The notes: generated by a model not told the origin, from the letters alone. 11,962 bases of DNA from Candidatus Cloacimonadota bacterium (GCA_014382685.1 JACNJG010000130.1:1-11962); one strand, 5' to 3'. Shown: positions 4,806 through 11,959, counted from the stretch's first letter. Program-made: numbers and translations.

Positions 4806-6854
4806 TTATTTTTTAAAAATTATGGTAAACTTTGTGCCTGCGGTTCTATCAACGTCAACATTTCCTTGCAATTGTCGTACTAATCCTGTGACGAGTTGCA
4901 ATCCAAGAGACTTAGTGTTTCTAAAGTCAATATCTTCCGGCAAGCCGATTCCGTTATCAGAGATAACCAATATATAGGTTTCGTTGTCATCCAGCTTCAT
5001 TGTGATCTTTATCTTACCCTCTTGCTCATTCGGAAATGCATGCTTGAAGGCATTTGTAATAAGTTCATTAATAATAAGTCCGCAAGGAACTGCCTTATTG
5101 ATATCCATCACAATATTCTCAACATCAATATCAATTTCAATATCATTAAGCCCGAGCTGATGAATATTATTAACCAGATCTTGAACATATTCAGAAAAAC
5201 CTATACTCGAAAAATCGCTTGATTGATAGAGTTTTTCATGAACCAATGCCATTGAACGTATCCTGTCCTGGCTGTCATTGAAAATTTGCAGTGATTCTTC
5301 GTCTTTTATATATCGCGATTGCAAACTCAACAAACTGGATATGATCTGCATGTTGTTTTTCACCCGATGGTGAATTTCTTTGAGCATCACATTCTTTTCT
5401 TTTAAGGAAAGTTTCAACTGTTCCTCGATTTTAGTACGTTCTTCGATCTCCTTTAAAAGATTTGTTGTCATTCTTTTCTTTGTGATATAAGCATAATACA
5501 TAAGCAGAATGATTAAAACAAGAAATATGAAAATCGCAATGAAAAAATATCTCAAATTTTTCTGCCTGTTAAGTTGAAGCTTTTTTATTTCATTCTCTTT
5601 TTGAAGGAGACTGATCTCACGTTCCTTACTTTCAAGATCATACTGTGACTGGATCTCTGCAATTTGTTTCTGTGTATTTAGTGAGAAGAGACTATCCTCA
5701 ATATCCTCACAAAGTACATAATATTTAAGACTTTTCTGAAAATCCTTTTGGTCCCGATAGTATTGAGAAAGACCGTCGTAACTCTCTTTGATGAGTTCTT
5801 GAGCACATATATCCTGAGCTATGTTCAGTGCTTTTGTAAAATACTTATAGGCATTATCAAGTTCTTTCATTTTCAGGAAGAGAAAGCCCATATTATTTGT
5901 TGTATTCGCAATAGAATACCTATCCTTGATCTCTTCAGAAAGAACAAGTGATCTCTTATAATAATCCAGTGATTTGTTTAGTTCGTCGATTTCGTCATAT
6001 ACAATTGCGATGTTATTATAGGATGCGGCAATTCCCATCTTATCATTTCGATCTATATCTGTCTGCATGGACTGGAAATAATACTCCAGTGCTTTGTCAT
6101 AATCCCCCAGATCATGGTAAATTATTCCGATATTATGGATCGCGATTGCCACACCGGCAGAATCCCCCAGATCAAGATACATATCTCTTGCCTTTTGTAG
6201 ATATTCAAGCGCTCTGTCATAGTTGCTTAGTGCTTGATAAACGTTGCCGATATTATTAAGTAAAGAAGCTTTACCATCTTTGTCATCAATCTGCTCGTAC
6301 TGATAGAGACTCATCAGATAATATTCCAATGCTTCTTTGTAATTGCTAAGAGTCTCATAAACATACCCGATGTTGTTTAACAGAAGTGCTGTACCTGCAA
6401 TATTATTGATCTCTTTGTATTTATCATAGGATTGCTTATAATAACCCATTGCCTGTGGGTAATCGCAGATCGCCTCATACATAATGCCGATGAAGTTCAA
6501 TATTTTTGCAATACCTGCCGGATTATTTGCGATTAAATATGCATCACGGGCTTGTTTGAAATACTCTATTGAGGTTTGATATTCTAGCTGTTCCTCGTAA
6601 TGATTTCCCATATTTTCAAGGGCTTCTGCTTCACCAAGTTTATACTCTTTAAGAATCGCAAGATCAAGCGCAAGCTTGGCATATTGCAGAGATTTTGGCG
6701 GATTTTCGTACAATAATTTAACAGAAAGATAGTTCAATGTATCAATTTTTTCAATACCTGTTACAGAATTGAGCTTCAACTCCAAGTCAGATACAGATTC
6801 TTGGGCAAGCACAACAAAGGGTAAGAAAAAAATGAGTAGGATAATTTTTTTCAT
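4806..6854 (-). CDS. TPR-containing sensor histidine kinase (HisKA_2/HATPase)
   Basis: 682 residues. A signal peptide (1-17, cleavage after A17) leads into tetratricopeptide repeats at about 75-385, then a coiled coil (395-432), one transmembrane helix (436-456) and a cytoplasmic kinase. The kinase has E-I-H-H-R-V-K-N-N-M-Q (493-503, phospho-acceptor His496), the dimerisation helix typical of HisKA_2, the N-box N-E-L-I-T-N-A-F-K-H (596-605), the G1 box D-N-G-I-G-L-P (633-639) and a G2-like S-L-G-L-Q-L-V (649-655). All ATP-binding elements look intact. This layout, with an external TPR solenoid joined to an H-H-R-V-K-N kinase, is common in Bacteroidota and relatives. No response regulator is encoded in the window, so its partner is elsewhere. 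AAAGAGAG lies before the start. It heads the operon that continues into the dCache protein and aminopeptidase. Confidence 0.92.
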   Translation of the reverse strand: MKKIILLIFFLPFVVLAQESVSDLELKLNSVTGIEKIDTLNYLSVKLLYENPPKSLQYAKLALDLAILKEYKLGEAEALENMGNHYEEQLEYQTSIEYFKQARDAYLIANNPAGIAKILNFIGIMYEAICDYPQAMGYYKQSYDKYKEINNIAGTALLLNNIGYVYETLSNYKEALEYYLMSLYQYEQIDDKDGKASLLNNIGNVYQALSNYDRALEYLQKARDMYLDLGDSAGVAIAIHNIGIIYHDLGDYDKALEYYFQSMQTDIDRNDKMGIAASYNNIAIVYDEIDELNKSLDYYKRSLVLSEEIKDRYSIANTTNNMGFLFLKMKELDNAYKYFTKALNIAQDICAQELIKESYDGLSQYYRDQKDFQKSLKYYVLCEDIEDSLFSLNTQKQIAEIQSQYDLESKEREISLLQKENEIKKLQLNRQKNLRYFFIAIFIFLVLIILLMYYAYITKKRMTTNLLKEIEERTKIEEQLKLSLKEKNVMLKEIHHRVKNNMQIISSLLSLQSRYIKDEESLQIFNDSQDRIRSMALVHEKLYQSSDFSSIGFSEYVQDLVNNIHQLGLNDIEIDIDVENIVMDINKAVPCGLIINELITNAFKHAFPNEQEGKIKITMKLDDNETYILVISDNGIGLPEDIDFRNTKSLGLQLVTGLVRQLQGNVDVDRTAGTKFTIIFKK
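5700..6632 (-). repeat. TPR array with an exact 40-residue (120-nt) period
   Basis: Within the kinase gene the motif N-N-I-G-x-V-Y or a variant recurs at residues 120/121, 160/161, 200/201, 240/241, 280/281 and 320/321, with a degenerate unit at 360. Every unit is exactly 40 residues, longer than the classical 34-residue TPR. Each holds a Y-x-x-A-L-E-Y-Y-like helix B start. Sequence between units has diverged, so this is an old expansion and not a recent DNA duplication. Confidence 0.8.
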
Positions 6855-6888
6855 CTTGCTCTCTTTTGATCAAATAATGTTTTTGTTG

Positions 6889-6916
6889 TTTATAAAAAAC
6901 CGATAAAACATGTCAA
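6889..6916 (-). promoter_or_regulatory. Promoter of the kinase-sensor-peptidase operon
   Basis: On the minus strand TTGACA (6916-6911), a 16-nt spacer, then TATAAA (6894-6889), giving 6/6 and 5/6 consensus matches. Transcription would start near 6882, about 28 nt before the kinase ATG. It lies in the short gap just after the acetyltransferase stop, so the operon can be expressed independently of that gene. Confidence 0.6.
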
Positions 6917-6922
6917 AATATA

Positions 6923-7372
6923 CTACATTCCTGATACATTCTTTAATAACTTTTTCATATTATAATGTTGAATATAATTGAAAAGTAAATAGGATTTTTT
7001 TTCGATCTTATAACCATTTTTTTGATAAAATAGGATTGCATTTTCACGAGCATTGAGAATAATATAATGAGCACCCTTTTCTTTTGCATGCTTTTCTAAT
7101 GCGTCCATAATAAGTGTTCCGACGCCTTTGCCCTGATATTCATCATCAACTGCCATATAGCGGATTTGTGCTTCATGGGTATTGTTAAAATGAAGCCGCC
7201 CAATACCGATTGGAATTCGATCTTTTTCGCTGATCATCACATGATAGCTGGTATCATCAAGGTCGTCTCGCTCGGAACCGAGTGGCTGGCTCCATGGCTT
7301 TCGAAGTATTTTCCAGCGAAGTTCATAATATCGTTGGAAGTCTTCCTCAGAGGATGGAACAAGTACTTTCAT
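6923..7372 (-). CDS. GNAT family N-acetyltransferase
   Basis: 149 residues, the usual size for a single-domain GNAT enzyme that moves an acetyl group from acetyl-CoA to an amine. The acetyl-CoA pyrophosphate loop is clear: Y-Q-G-K-G-V-G (79-85), following strand beta-4 I-R-Y-M-A-V (70-75). The C-terminal part has I-L-N-A-R-E-N-A (105-112) and F-Y-Q-K-N-G-Y (115-121), typical of the ElaA/YjcF-like branch. The N-terminus Y-E-L-R-W-K-I-L-R-K-P-W (16-27) also fits that branch. The substrate is unknown. A modest GGAAA lies 7 nt upstream of the ATG. It is divergent from the lipoprotein gene, with 131 nt between, and is followed by the kinase operon promoter, so it is probably a single-gene unit. 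Confidence 0.88.
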   Translation of the reverse strand: MKVLVPSSEEDFQRYYELRWKILRKPWSQPLGSERDDLDDTSYHVMISEKDRIPIGIGRLHFNNTHEAQIRYMAVDDEYQGKGVGTLIMDALEKHAKEKGAHYIILNARENAILFYQKNGYKIEKKSYLLFNYIQHYNMKKLLKNVSGM

Positions 7373-7448
7373 TATGTTTCCGTTTTTGGTTGATACAATT
7401 AAAATCGAAAAAGATAATGCAAGAAATTTAATATTTTAAACAAGTAGT

Positions 7449-7477
7449 TTGACAAAGAAATCAGTTTCCGATCTCAT
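7449..7477 (+). promoter_or_regulatory. Candidate promoter for the lipoprotein-nuclease operon
   Basis: TTGACA (7449-7454) followed after 17 nt by TCTCAT (7472-7477), giving 6/6 and 4/6 matches. The start of transcription would lie near 7484, about 20 nt before ATG 7504, leaving room for the GAGGA ribosome binding site at 7493-7497. Confidence 0.4.
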
Positions 7478-7503
7478 TCAAAATAAAAAAACGAGGACTC
7501 ATT

Positions 7504-8529
7504 ATGAAAAAAATTTGTTTGATGTTTATCTTGGTTTCTTTTCTATTTACTTGCTCTTCTATACAAAAGGTACAGAAACCCCAAGAGCCGGTACAATCCG
7601 AGGAAGTAGTCGTGCAATACATTACTCTTGAAGGAGAAATTTCAGAACCAAAAGCTGAAATCTCCGGTCTTGCCTGGTATGGAGACTACCTCATTCTGCT
7701 TCCGCAATATCCGCATCTTTTTCCATCAGAATATGATGGTTCATTTTTTGCAATTCCCAGATCAAAGATCGCAGAACATCTTAATGAAGTGCCAAATGCT
7801 CCGATAAAGCCAATTCCGATCAGTTTGAATGCACCCGGCTTGAAAGACATTATTGAAGGATATGAAGGTTTTGAGTCAATCGCTTTTTATGGAAATGATG
7901 TGTTCTTTACTGTTGAATCCAGTCCTGCAGAAATGATGGGATACCTCTTCAAGGGAACAATCTCGGATGATATGAAGACTATTACTGTGGAAGTGGATAA
8001 AAGAGTAGAATTGCCTCCCAGAGCTCCAATTTCAAATGCCACAGACGAGACAATACTTGTTACTGATGATCGAGTAATTACTATTTATGAAATTAATGGT
8101 GAACAACTTAAGGTAGAGCCCTATGCGTATGTATTTGATCACTCATTGAATTTAGTTGATTCGCTCTCATTACCTTATATTGAATACAGATTAACCGATG
8201 CGACCGAGCTTGATGAAAACGGTAATTTCTGGATGATCAATTATTTGTGGCCCGGTGATCAAAAGGATCAAAATTTCTCTCTTGATCCGATTGCACAGAA
8301 ATATGGCGAGGGAGAAACACATGCCAAGTATAACACAGTCGAGCGGTTGTTAGAATTCCATTATTCACCTGAAGGTATTACATTAAATAAGAAAGCTCCC
8401 ATCCAGCTCAAATTGATCGATGATAAGAATTCGAGAAACTGGGAAGGGATTGTAAGATATGGAGATAGGGGATTTTTGCTGGTTAGTGATAAGTATCCAC
8501 AAACATATCTTGGATTTGTAAAAAAATAG
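7504..8529 (+). CDS. Lipoprotein with esterase-like/phytase-like propeller domain
   Basis: 341 residues. The N-terminus M-K-K-I-C-L-M-F-I-L-V-S-F-L-F-T-C has a hydrophobic core ending at Cys17, a relaxed lipobox (L-F-T-C) of the kind accepted in some non-enterobacterial groups, followed by a polar linker. The mature part shows recurring blade-like motifs: I-S-G-L-A-W-Y-G-D-Y-L (53-63), G-F-E-S-I-A-F-Y-G-N-D-V-F-F (122-135), L-T-D-A-T-E-L-D-E-N-G-N-F-W (230-243) and N-W-E-G-I-V-R-Y-G-D-R-G-F-L (315-328). These resemble the esterase-like activity of phytase family, which adopts a six-bladed propeller. I cannot identify active-site residues, so enzymatic function is a guess. GAGGA 6 nt before the ATG supports the start. 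It is followed after 10 nt by a secreted nuclease, so the two are probably co-expressed. Confidence 0.65.
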   Translation: MKKICLMFILVSFLFTCSSIQKVQKPQEPVQSEEVVVQYITLEGEISEPKAEISGLAWYGDYLILLPQYPHLFPSEYDGSFFAIPRSKIAEHLNEVPNAPIKPIPISLNAPGLKDIIEGYEGFESIAFYGNDVFFTVESSPAEMMGYLFKGTISDDMKTITVEVDKRVELPPRAPISNATDETILVTDDRVITIYEINGEQLKVEPYAYVFDHSLNLVDSLSLPYIEYRLTDATELDENGNFWMINYLWPGDQKDQNFSLDPIAQKYGEGETHAKYNTVERLLEFHYSPEGITLNKKAPIQLKLIDDKNSRNWEGIVRYGDRGFLLVSDKYPQTYLGFVKK

Positions 8530-8539
8530 AAGGTTGTTA

Positions 8540-10174
8540 ATGAAAAAAATATTATTAATTGTTTGCTTTCTGATATTCTCTCAGATCGTTCATGCGTTTA
8601 CTCCAATTACAGTAGAAGAATACTATGAATATGTTGTCGGTCTGGAAGGAGATTCCCTCAAAGCTGCCTTGCACAACCTCATCAAAGGTCATATTATGTA
8701 TCCCTACTTCAGTGATTCGACATTAGCGACAAAAGATATAATGATCGAATCCGATATTGATTTAGAGAATCCTGAAAACATTATTTTATTCTATTCTGGC
8801 AGATCACAAGATAAAGATTTTCAAGATCATGGCGACAACTTTGGTTATTTGAATGAATACGGCATTCCCCACGAAGATGCATGGAATAGGGAGCATGTAT
8901 GGGCAAAGTCTCACGGCTTTCCTGATATGGCTGATACGGCATATACAGATGTTCATCATCTCAGACCCGCAGACCGTTCTGTGAATGGCGCTCGTGGTAA
9001 TCGTGATTTTGATTGGGGCGGATTTGCCTTGGAAGAGGTGGAAGGATGCTACTATGATTTCGATTCTTGGGAACCACCGGATAGAGTAAAAGGCGACGTT
9101 GCAAGAATGATGTTCTATATGGCAACCCGTTACGAAGGTGACAAGAAAACTTATGATCTTGAACTCCTGGACAGAACCGGAACTTATGGTCCAAAATTTG
9201 GAAAGGTATCAACACTGCTTAAATGGCATATATTAGATCCGGTCGATAAAAGGGAACTACATCGTAACGAGGTAATTTACACGTATCAGCACAATCGGAA
9301 TCCTTTTATTGATCATCCCGAATTTGTTGCACTCATTTGGGGTGAACCCAATCTTCAGCCAACAGTAAACTTTTCCGATCCGATCATTCGCTTTGGTAAT
9401 CAAAGAATCGGGCAGCGATCAGAGTCTCGAGCTTTTATAGTAAGCGGATATGATCTTATTGAAGATGTAACAATTTCAACTTCTTCGCCATTCTTTATTT
9501 CAAATAAAAAAGATGGGTCACCAATATTTTCTTTATCGTTTCAGCTGGAAAGTGGTTTTGTGAATGAACATATCTCAATTTATTTCCAACCCGATCAAAA
9601 AACACCTTTTGAAGATACGCTCTTTATCTCATCAGAAGGAGCTGAAACAAAATTTGTCATAATCAAAGGTCACGGAATCGATCCTCTTGCCCAAACACTT
9701 CTTTACAGTTCCTTTGAAGATGGCTGGGAGGGGTGGTCTGCTTATAGCATAGCTGGTAACAAAAACTGGTATCATTCATCATACGGAGACAGGCACTTTA
9801 TGAAAATGAGTGGTTATAAAGGTGATGAGCCATGCGAGGACTGGCTTATATCTCCGAGTTTGAATTTATATAATTATCGAGATATAATACTAAGTTTTGA
9901 AACTGCAAAGAATCATCAAGATATTTATCCCGGGTTGGAAGTTCTTATCTCTTCAAACTATTCAGATAGAACGAATCCCGAGCAAGCTGACTGGGTTCTC
10001 CTAGAACCTGCGCTCTCTCAGGGGTATTATGAATGGACGCACTCAGGTTATTTGGATATTTCAGATTTTGCGAAATCTCAAGTGCATATTGCGTTCAAAT
10101 ATAATAACTCAAGTCCATCAAAAGCCACATCCTGGGAAGTTGATGATGTTGAGGTTATTGGAATAGAAGAATAA
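8540..10174 (+). CDS. Secreted endonuclease I family protein with C-terminal beta-rich domains
   Basis: 544 residues. A signal peptide (1-19, ending V-H-A) is followed by an endonuclease I (EndA/Vvn-type, beta-beta-alpha-metal) domain at about 25-265. Signatures are W-N-R-E-H-V-W-A-K-S-H-G (115-126, with H119 aligning with the general base of Vvn), D-V-H-H-L-R-P-A (137-144) and N-G-A-R-G-N-R-D-F-D (149-158). The nuclease should cut extracellular DNA without sequence preference. Residues 275-380 look like an Ig-like/ASPM-Hydin-type beta domain (I-R-F-G-N-Q-R-I-G through I-K-G-H-G-I-D). Residues 386-541 match choice-of-anchor J/cleaved-adhesin domains (S-F-E-D-G-W-E-G-W-S, D-W-L-I-S-P-S-L, W-E-V-D-D-V). 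No type IX sorting domain or membrane anchor follows, which is odd for this architecture. ATG 8540 is chosen over TTG 8534 because AGAAGG precedes it and the signal peptide begins M-K-K. Confidence 0.9.
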   Translation: MKKILLIVCFLIFSQIVHAFTPITVEEYYEYVVGLEGDSLKAALHNLIKGHIMYPYFSDSTLATKDIMIESDIDLENPENIILFYSGRSQDKDFQDHGDNFGYLNEYGIPHEDAWNREHVWAKSHGFPDMADTAYTDVHHLRPADRSVNGARGNRDFDWGGFALEEVEGCYYDFDSWEPPDRVKGDVARMMFYMATRYEGDKKTYDLELLDRTGTYGPKFGKVSTLLKWHILDPVDKRELHRNEVIYTYQHNRNPFIDHPEFVALIWGEPNLQPTVNFSDPIIRFGNQRIGQRSESRAFIVSGYDLIEDVTISTSSPFFISNKKDGSPIFSLSFQLESGFVNEHISIYFQPDQKTPFEDTLFISSEGAETKFVIIKGHGIDPLAQTLLYSSFEDGWEGWSAYSIAGNKNWYHSSYGDRHFMKMSGYKGDEPCEDWLISPSLNLYNYRDIILSFETAKNHQDIYPGLEVLISSNYSDRTNPEQADWVLLEPALSQGYYEWTHSGYLDISDFAKSQVHIAFKYNNSSPSKATSWEVDDVEVIGIEE

Positions 10175-10223
10175 TATGAAATCATGCCAAAGAAAACTCG
10201 ATAATATTTATAGAAAGAATAAA

Positions 10224-10251
10224 TTGACAGAATTAACCTTTAAGTTAAATT
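10224..10251 (+). promoter_or_regulatory. Candidate autoregulated promoter of the toxin-antitoxin-chaperone module
   Basis: TTGACA (10224-10229) and TAAATT (10246-10251) are separated by 16 nt, giving 6/6 and 4/6 matches. The dyad TTAAC (10233-10237), 6 nt, GTTAA (10244-10248) covers the spacer and overlaps the -10, the position expected for an operator bound by an XRE-type antitoxin. The start codon at 10256 is so close that the message would be leaderless or nearly so, which fits the absence of a Shine-Dalgarno sequence before the toxin. Confidence 0.4.
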
Positions 10252-10255
10252 TTGT

Positions 10256-10645
10256 ATGAAAGAAAAAATTAATAAAAATAAAATTAATTTAAGTGCTGTT
10301 GGAAATAAAGCCGATATTTATTTGTATGTCGATGAAAGAGGTTTGAAGCCAGTAGAATTATATATTGAGTCGTTACAAGAAAATGAACAGAAAAAAATAA
10401 TTAGGTTATTTCAATTGATGATAGAACAAGGCGAAATAAGAAATAAAGAAAAATTAAAACAGCTCGAAAAAAATATTTTTGAGTTTAAATCTGAACCTCA
10501 TAGAGTTCTTTGTTTTATTCTTCCAGGCTTAAAAAAGAAATCTTTTGTTTTGACTAATGCTTTCAAAAAGGAAAAAGGTAAAACACCTAAAACTCAAATA
10601 ATTAAAGCAAAAAGTATTAAACAAGAAATTTTATTAATAAATTAG
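10256..10645 (+). CDS. HigB/Gp49-like toxin of a toxin-antitoxin-chaperone module
   Basis: 129 residues, resembling the phage-derived Gp49-like/HigB branch of the RelE/ParE superfamily, whose members commonly cut mRNA on the ribosome. Visible family features are V-D-E-R-G-L-K-P-V-E-L-Y-I-E-S-L (25-40), K-Q-L-E-K-N-I-F-E-F-K (68-78), H-R-V-L-C-F-I (82-88) and S-F-V-L-T-N-A-F-K-K-E-K-G-K-T-P (96-111), ending in I-I-K-A-K (115-119). It has an N-terminal extension of about 20 Lys/Asn-rich residues. ATG 10256 is the first possible start because an in-frame stop lies at 10241, and no Shine-Dalgarno is seen. The toxin precedes the antitoxin by 7 nt, the order used by HigBA systems. The AT-rich, Lys-heavy composition differs from the nuclease gene before it and suggests transfer. 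Confidence 0.82.
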   Translation: MKEKINKNKINLSAVGNKADIYLYVDERGLKPVELYIESLQENEQKKIIRLFQLMIEQGEIRNKEKLKQLEKNIFEFKSEPHRVLCFILPGLKKKSFVLTNAFKKEKGKTPKTQIIKAKSIKQEILLIN

Positions 10646-10652
10646 GAGTTCT

Positions 10653-11060
10653 ATGAAAAAGAAGAATTGGTTAGAAGAAAAGATAAGTAAATATAAAGAT
10701 GATGAAGAATATATTCTCGAAGGTGTGATTCTTAATATAACTGAGAAAATTGCGAGGAAAATGTATAATCTTGGTTGGTCTAAAAAGAAACTAGCTACTG
10801 AGATGAATGTATCATCACCTTTTATTACAAAACTTCTTAACGGTTCTAATAATTTTACTCTTAAGACTATTGTGAAGTTAAGCGTTGTTTTAGACATTGA
10901 TCTTGAATATTTGCTGAATGTTAATTATATTGAAGAGAATGATTCTTATGAATTTTCGATAAGTGTAAATTCACACAAAGCTATTGCAAGCATTTTTGAT
11001 GGGAGTAAAAATATCGACATATTAAAAAACATTACATTTAGCACTGTGAATGTGCATTAA
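10653..11060 (+). CDS. XRE-family (HigA-like) antitoxin with C-terminal extension
   Basis: 135 residues. A helix-turn-helix of the XRE/Cro type spans about 34-88: W-S-K-K-K-L-A-T-E-M-N-V (42-53), S-P-F-I-T-K-L-L-N-G (55-64) and T-L-K-T-I-V-K-L-S-V-V-L-D-I-D (69-83). The helical N-terminus (1-33) is common in HigA-like antitoxins. Beyond the DNA-binding domain, a further 45 or so residues (91-135) rich in Ile, Phe and Val are not needed for DNA binding. In TAC systems such a tail, the chaperone addiction (ChAD) segment, is bound by the SecB-like chaperone, and that role is inferred here from the next gene. AGGAG 4 nt before the ATG and a 7-nt gap after the toxin stop support co-translation. 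It probably represses the promoter before the toxin gene. Confidence 0.82.
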   Translation: MKKKNWLEEKISKYKDDEEYILEGVILNITEKIARKMYNLGWSKKKLATEMNVSSPFITKLLNGSNNFTLKTIVKLSVVLDIDLEYLLNVNYIEENDSYEFSISVNSHKAIASIFDGSKNIDILKNITFSTVNVH

Positions 11061-11104
11061 ATGATATTAACTACATTGTATTTATTATTAATAAGGAACC
11101 AAAT

Positions 11105-11569
11105 ATGGAAATGAATGAACAGAAAAAAACAATTAAGTATAGTATTAAGAAAATTAGCATTTTAGATTTCGGAATAAAAGATGCAATTAATATAAAGAGT
11201 ACAAACCAAAATGGATTATTTAATTTTAATATTGAATTTAAAATATCGTCTAATATAGAGAATAAAATTTTCGCCGTTCTATATAATCATAGAGTGCAGC
11301 TTAAGAATGAACCAAAAACAGACATAGGATGGCTCAAAATACAAATCGACTTTTATATTAAGGATATTAAGAATTTTGCCAATGATTCAGAGAAGCAAGT
11401 TGTTATACCAAATAGCTTCTTGGGAAATTTGTTTGACCATGTTATATCAACTGCACGAGGAGTTTGGGCTACAGTGATGAAGGGAACGAAATTAGAAAAT
11501 GCCATTGTACCTTTAATTAATACTCAGGAATTAGTACAAAAGAAAAAATTAGATTTAGAAAAAACATAA
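11105..11569 (+). CDS. SecB-like chaperone of the toxin-antitoxin module
   Basis: 154 residues, no signal peptide. The protein alternates strands with a pattern seen in SecB-like proteins: an N-terminal strand Y-S-I-K-K-I-S-I-L-D-F (12-22), a central pair N-F-N-I-E-F-K-I (40-47) and I-F-A-V-L-Y (55-60), a strand around L-K-I-Q-I-D-F-Y-I (77-85), then a diagnostic helix I-S-T-A-R-G-V (114-120) followed by K-G-T (126-128) and A-I-V-P-L-I-N (133-139). SecB-like proteins of Bacteroidota carry the same S-x-x-R-G-x ... G-T ... P-I-I order. The usual length is about 140-160. In TAC systems this chaperone protects the antitoxin from aggregation and proteolysis. AAGGAA 6 nt before the ATG supports the start, and the gap to the antitoxin is 44 nt with no terminator. 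Its lineage is divergent, so a structure-based search would be the firm test. Confidence 0.72.
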   Translation: MEMNEQKKTIKYSIKKISILDFGIKDAINIKSTNQNGLFNFNIEFKISSNIENKIFAVLYNHRVQLKNEPKTDIGWLKIQIDFYIKDIKNFANDSEKQVVIPNSFLGNLFDHVISTARGVWATVMKGTKLENAIVPLINTQELVQKKKLDLEKT

Positions 11570-11599
11570 ATACACATAAACTACATACAAGGAGCACTT

Positions 11600-11959
11600 A
11601 TGCCACGCATAATTCACTTCGAAATAAATGCCGAAGAGCCGGAAAAAATTATTGAGTTCTATAAAAATACTTTTGGCTGGAAATTCGACAAATGGGATGG
11701 ACCATCGGATTATTGGCTGGTCTCAACAGGCGAAGGTGAGGGCATAGACGGCGGAATTGGCAGAGCTGAGGGCGAAGAGCGTATTATCAATACAATTGGA
11801 GTTGATGATCTGGATGCCTATATCAAAAAAGTCGAAGAATTCGGTGGAACAATAGTCCGCCAGAAAGCTGCAATTCCCGGTATTGGCTGGCTTGCCTATT
11901 TTATCGATCCTGAAGGCAATCTTCATGGTTTGATGCAGTCTGATCCAAAAGCAAAGTAA
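11600..11959 (+). CDS. VOC (glyoxalase/bleomycin-resistance fold) protein
   Basis: 119 residues forming two beta-alpha-beta-beta-beta units of the vicinal oxygen chelate fold. The first unit holds I-H-F-E-I-N-A-E-E-P-E-K (5-16) and F-Y-K-N-T-F-G-W (20-27); the second holds I-G-V-D-D-L-D-A-Y (66-74), F-G-G-T-I-V (81-86) and F-I-D-P-E-G-N-L-H-G-L-M-Q (101-113). His6 and Glu8 sit where metal ligands often lie, but the full ligand set is not certain, so the chemistry is unassigned. It resembles the many single-domain VOC proteins annotated as glyoxalases. AGGAG before the ATG supports the start. It begins 30 nt after the SecB-like gene. Its composition is less AT-rich than that of the three genes before it, so it is probably resident sequence beyond the right end of the acquired module. 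Confidence 0.9.
   Translation: MPRIIHFEINAEEPEKIIEFYKNTFGWKFDKWDGPSDYWLVSTGEGEGIDGGIGRAEGEERIINTIGVDDLDAYIKKVEEFGGTIVRQKAAIPGIGWLAYFIDPEGNLHGLMQSDPKAK

Noticed and set aside
5700..6632. Tandem DNA repeat or CRISPR-like array with 120-nt period
   Set aside because: The period comes from 40-residue TPR units in the kinase gene; the units have diverged in sequence and there are no identical repeats.
8534..8539. TTG start for the nuclease
   Set aside because: It would add only two residues; ATG 8540 begins a standard M-K-K signal peptide and is correctly spaced from AGAAGG.
10634..10897. Minus-strand 87-codon frame across the toxin-antitoxin junction
   Set aside because: It is antisense to the antitoxin helix-turn-helix and has no start signals.
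10175..11599. Flanking direct repeats that would define insertion ends of the TAC module
   Set aside because: I compared the sequence near 10175-10255 with that near 11570-11599 by eye and found no convincing repeat, so the module ends are inferred from composition only.
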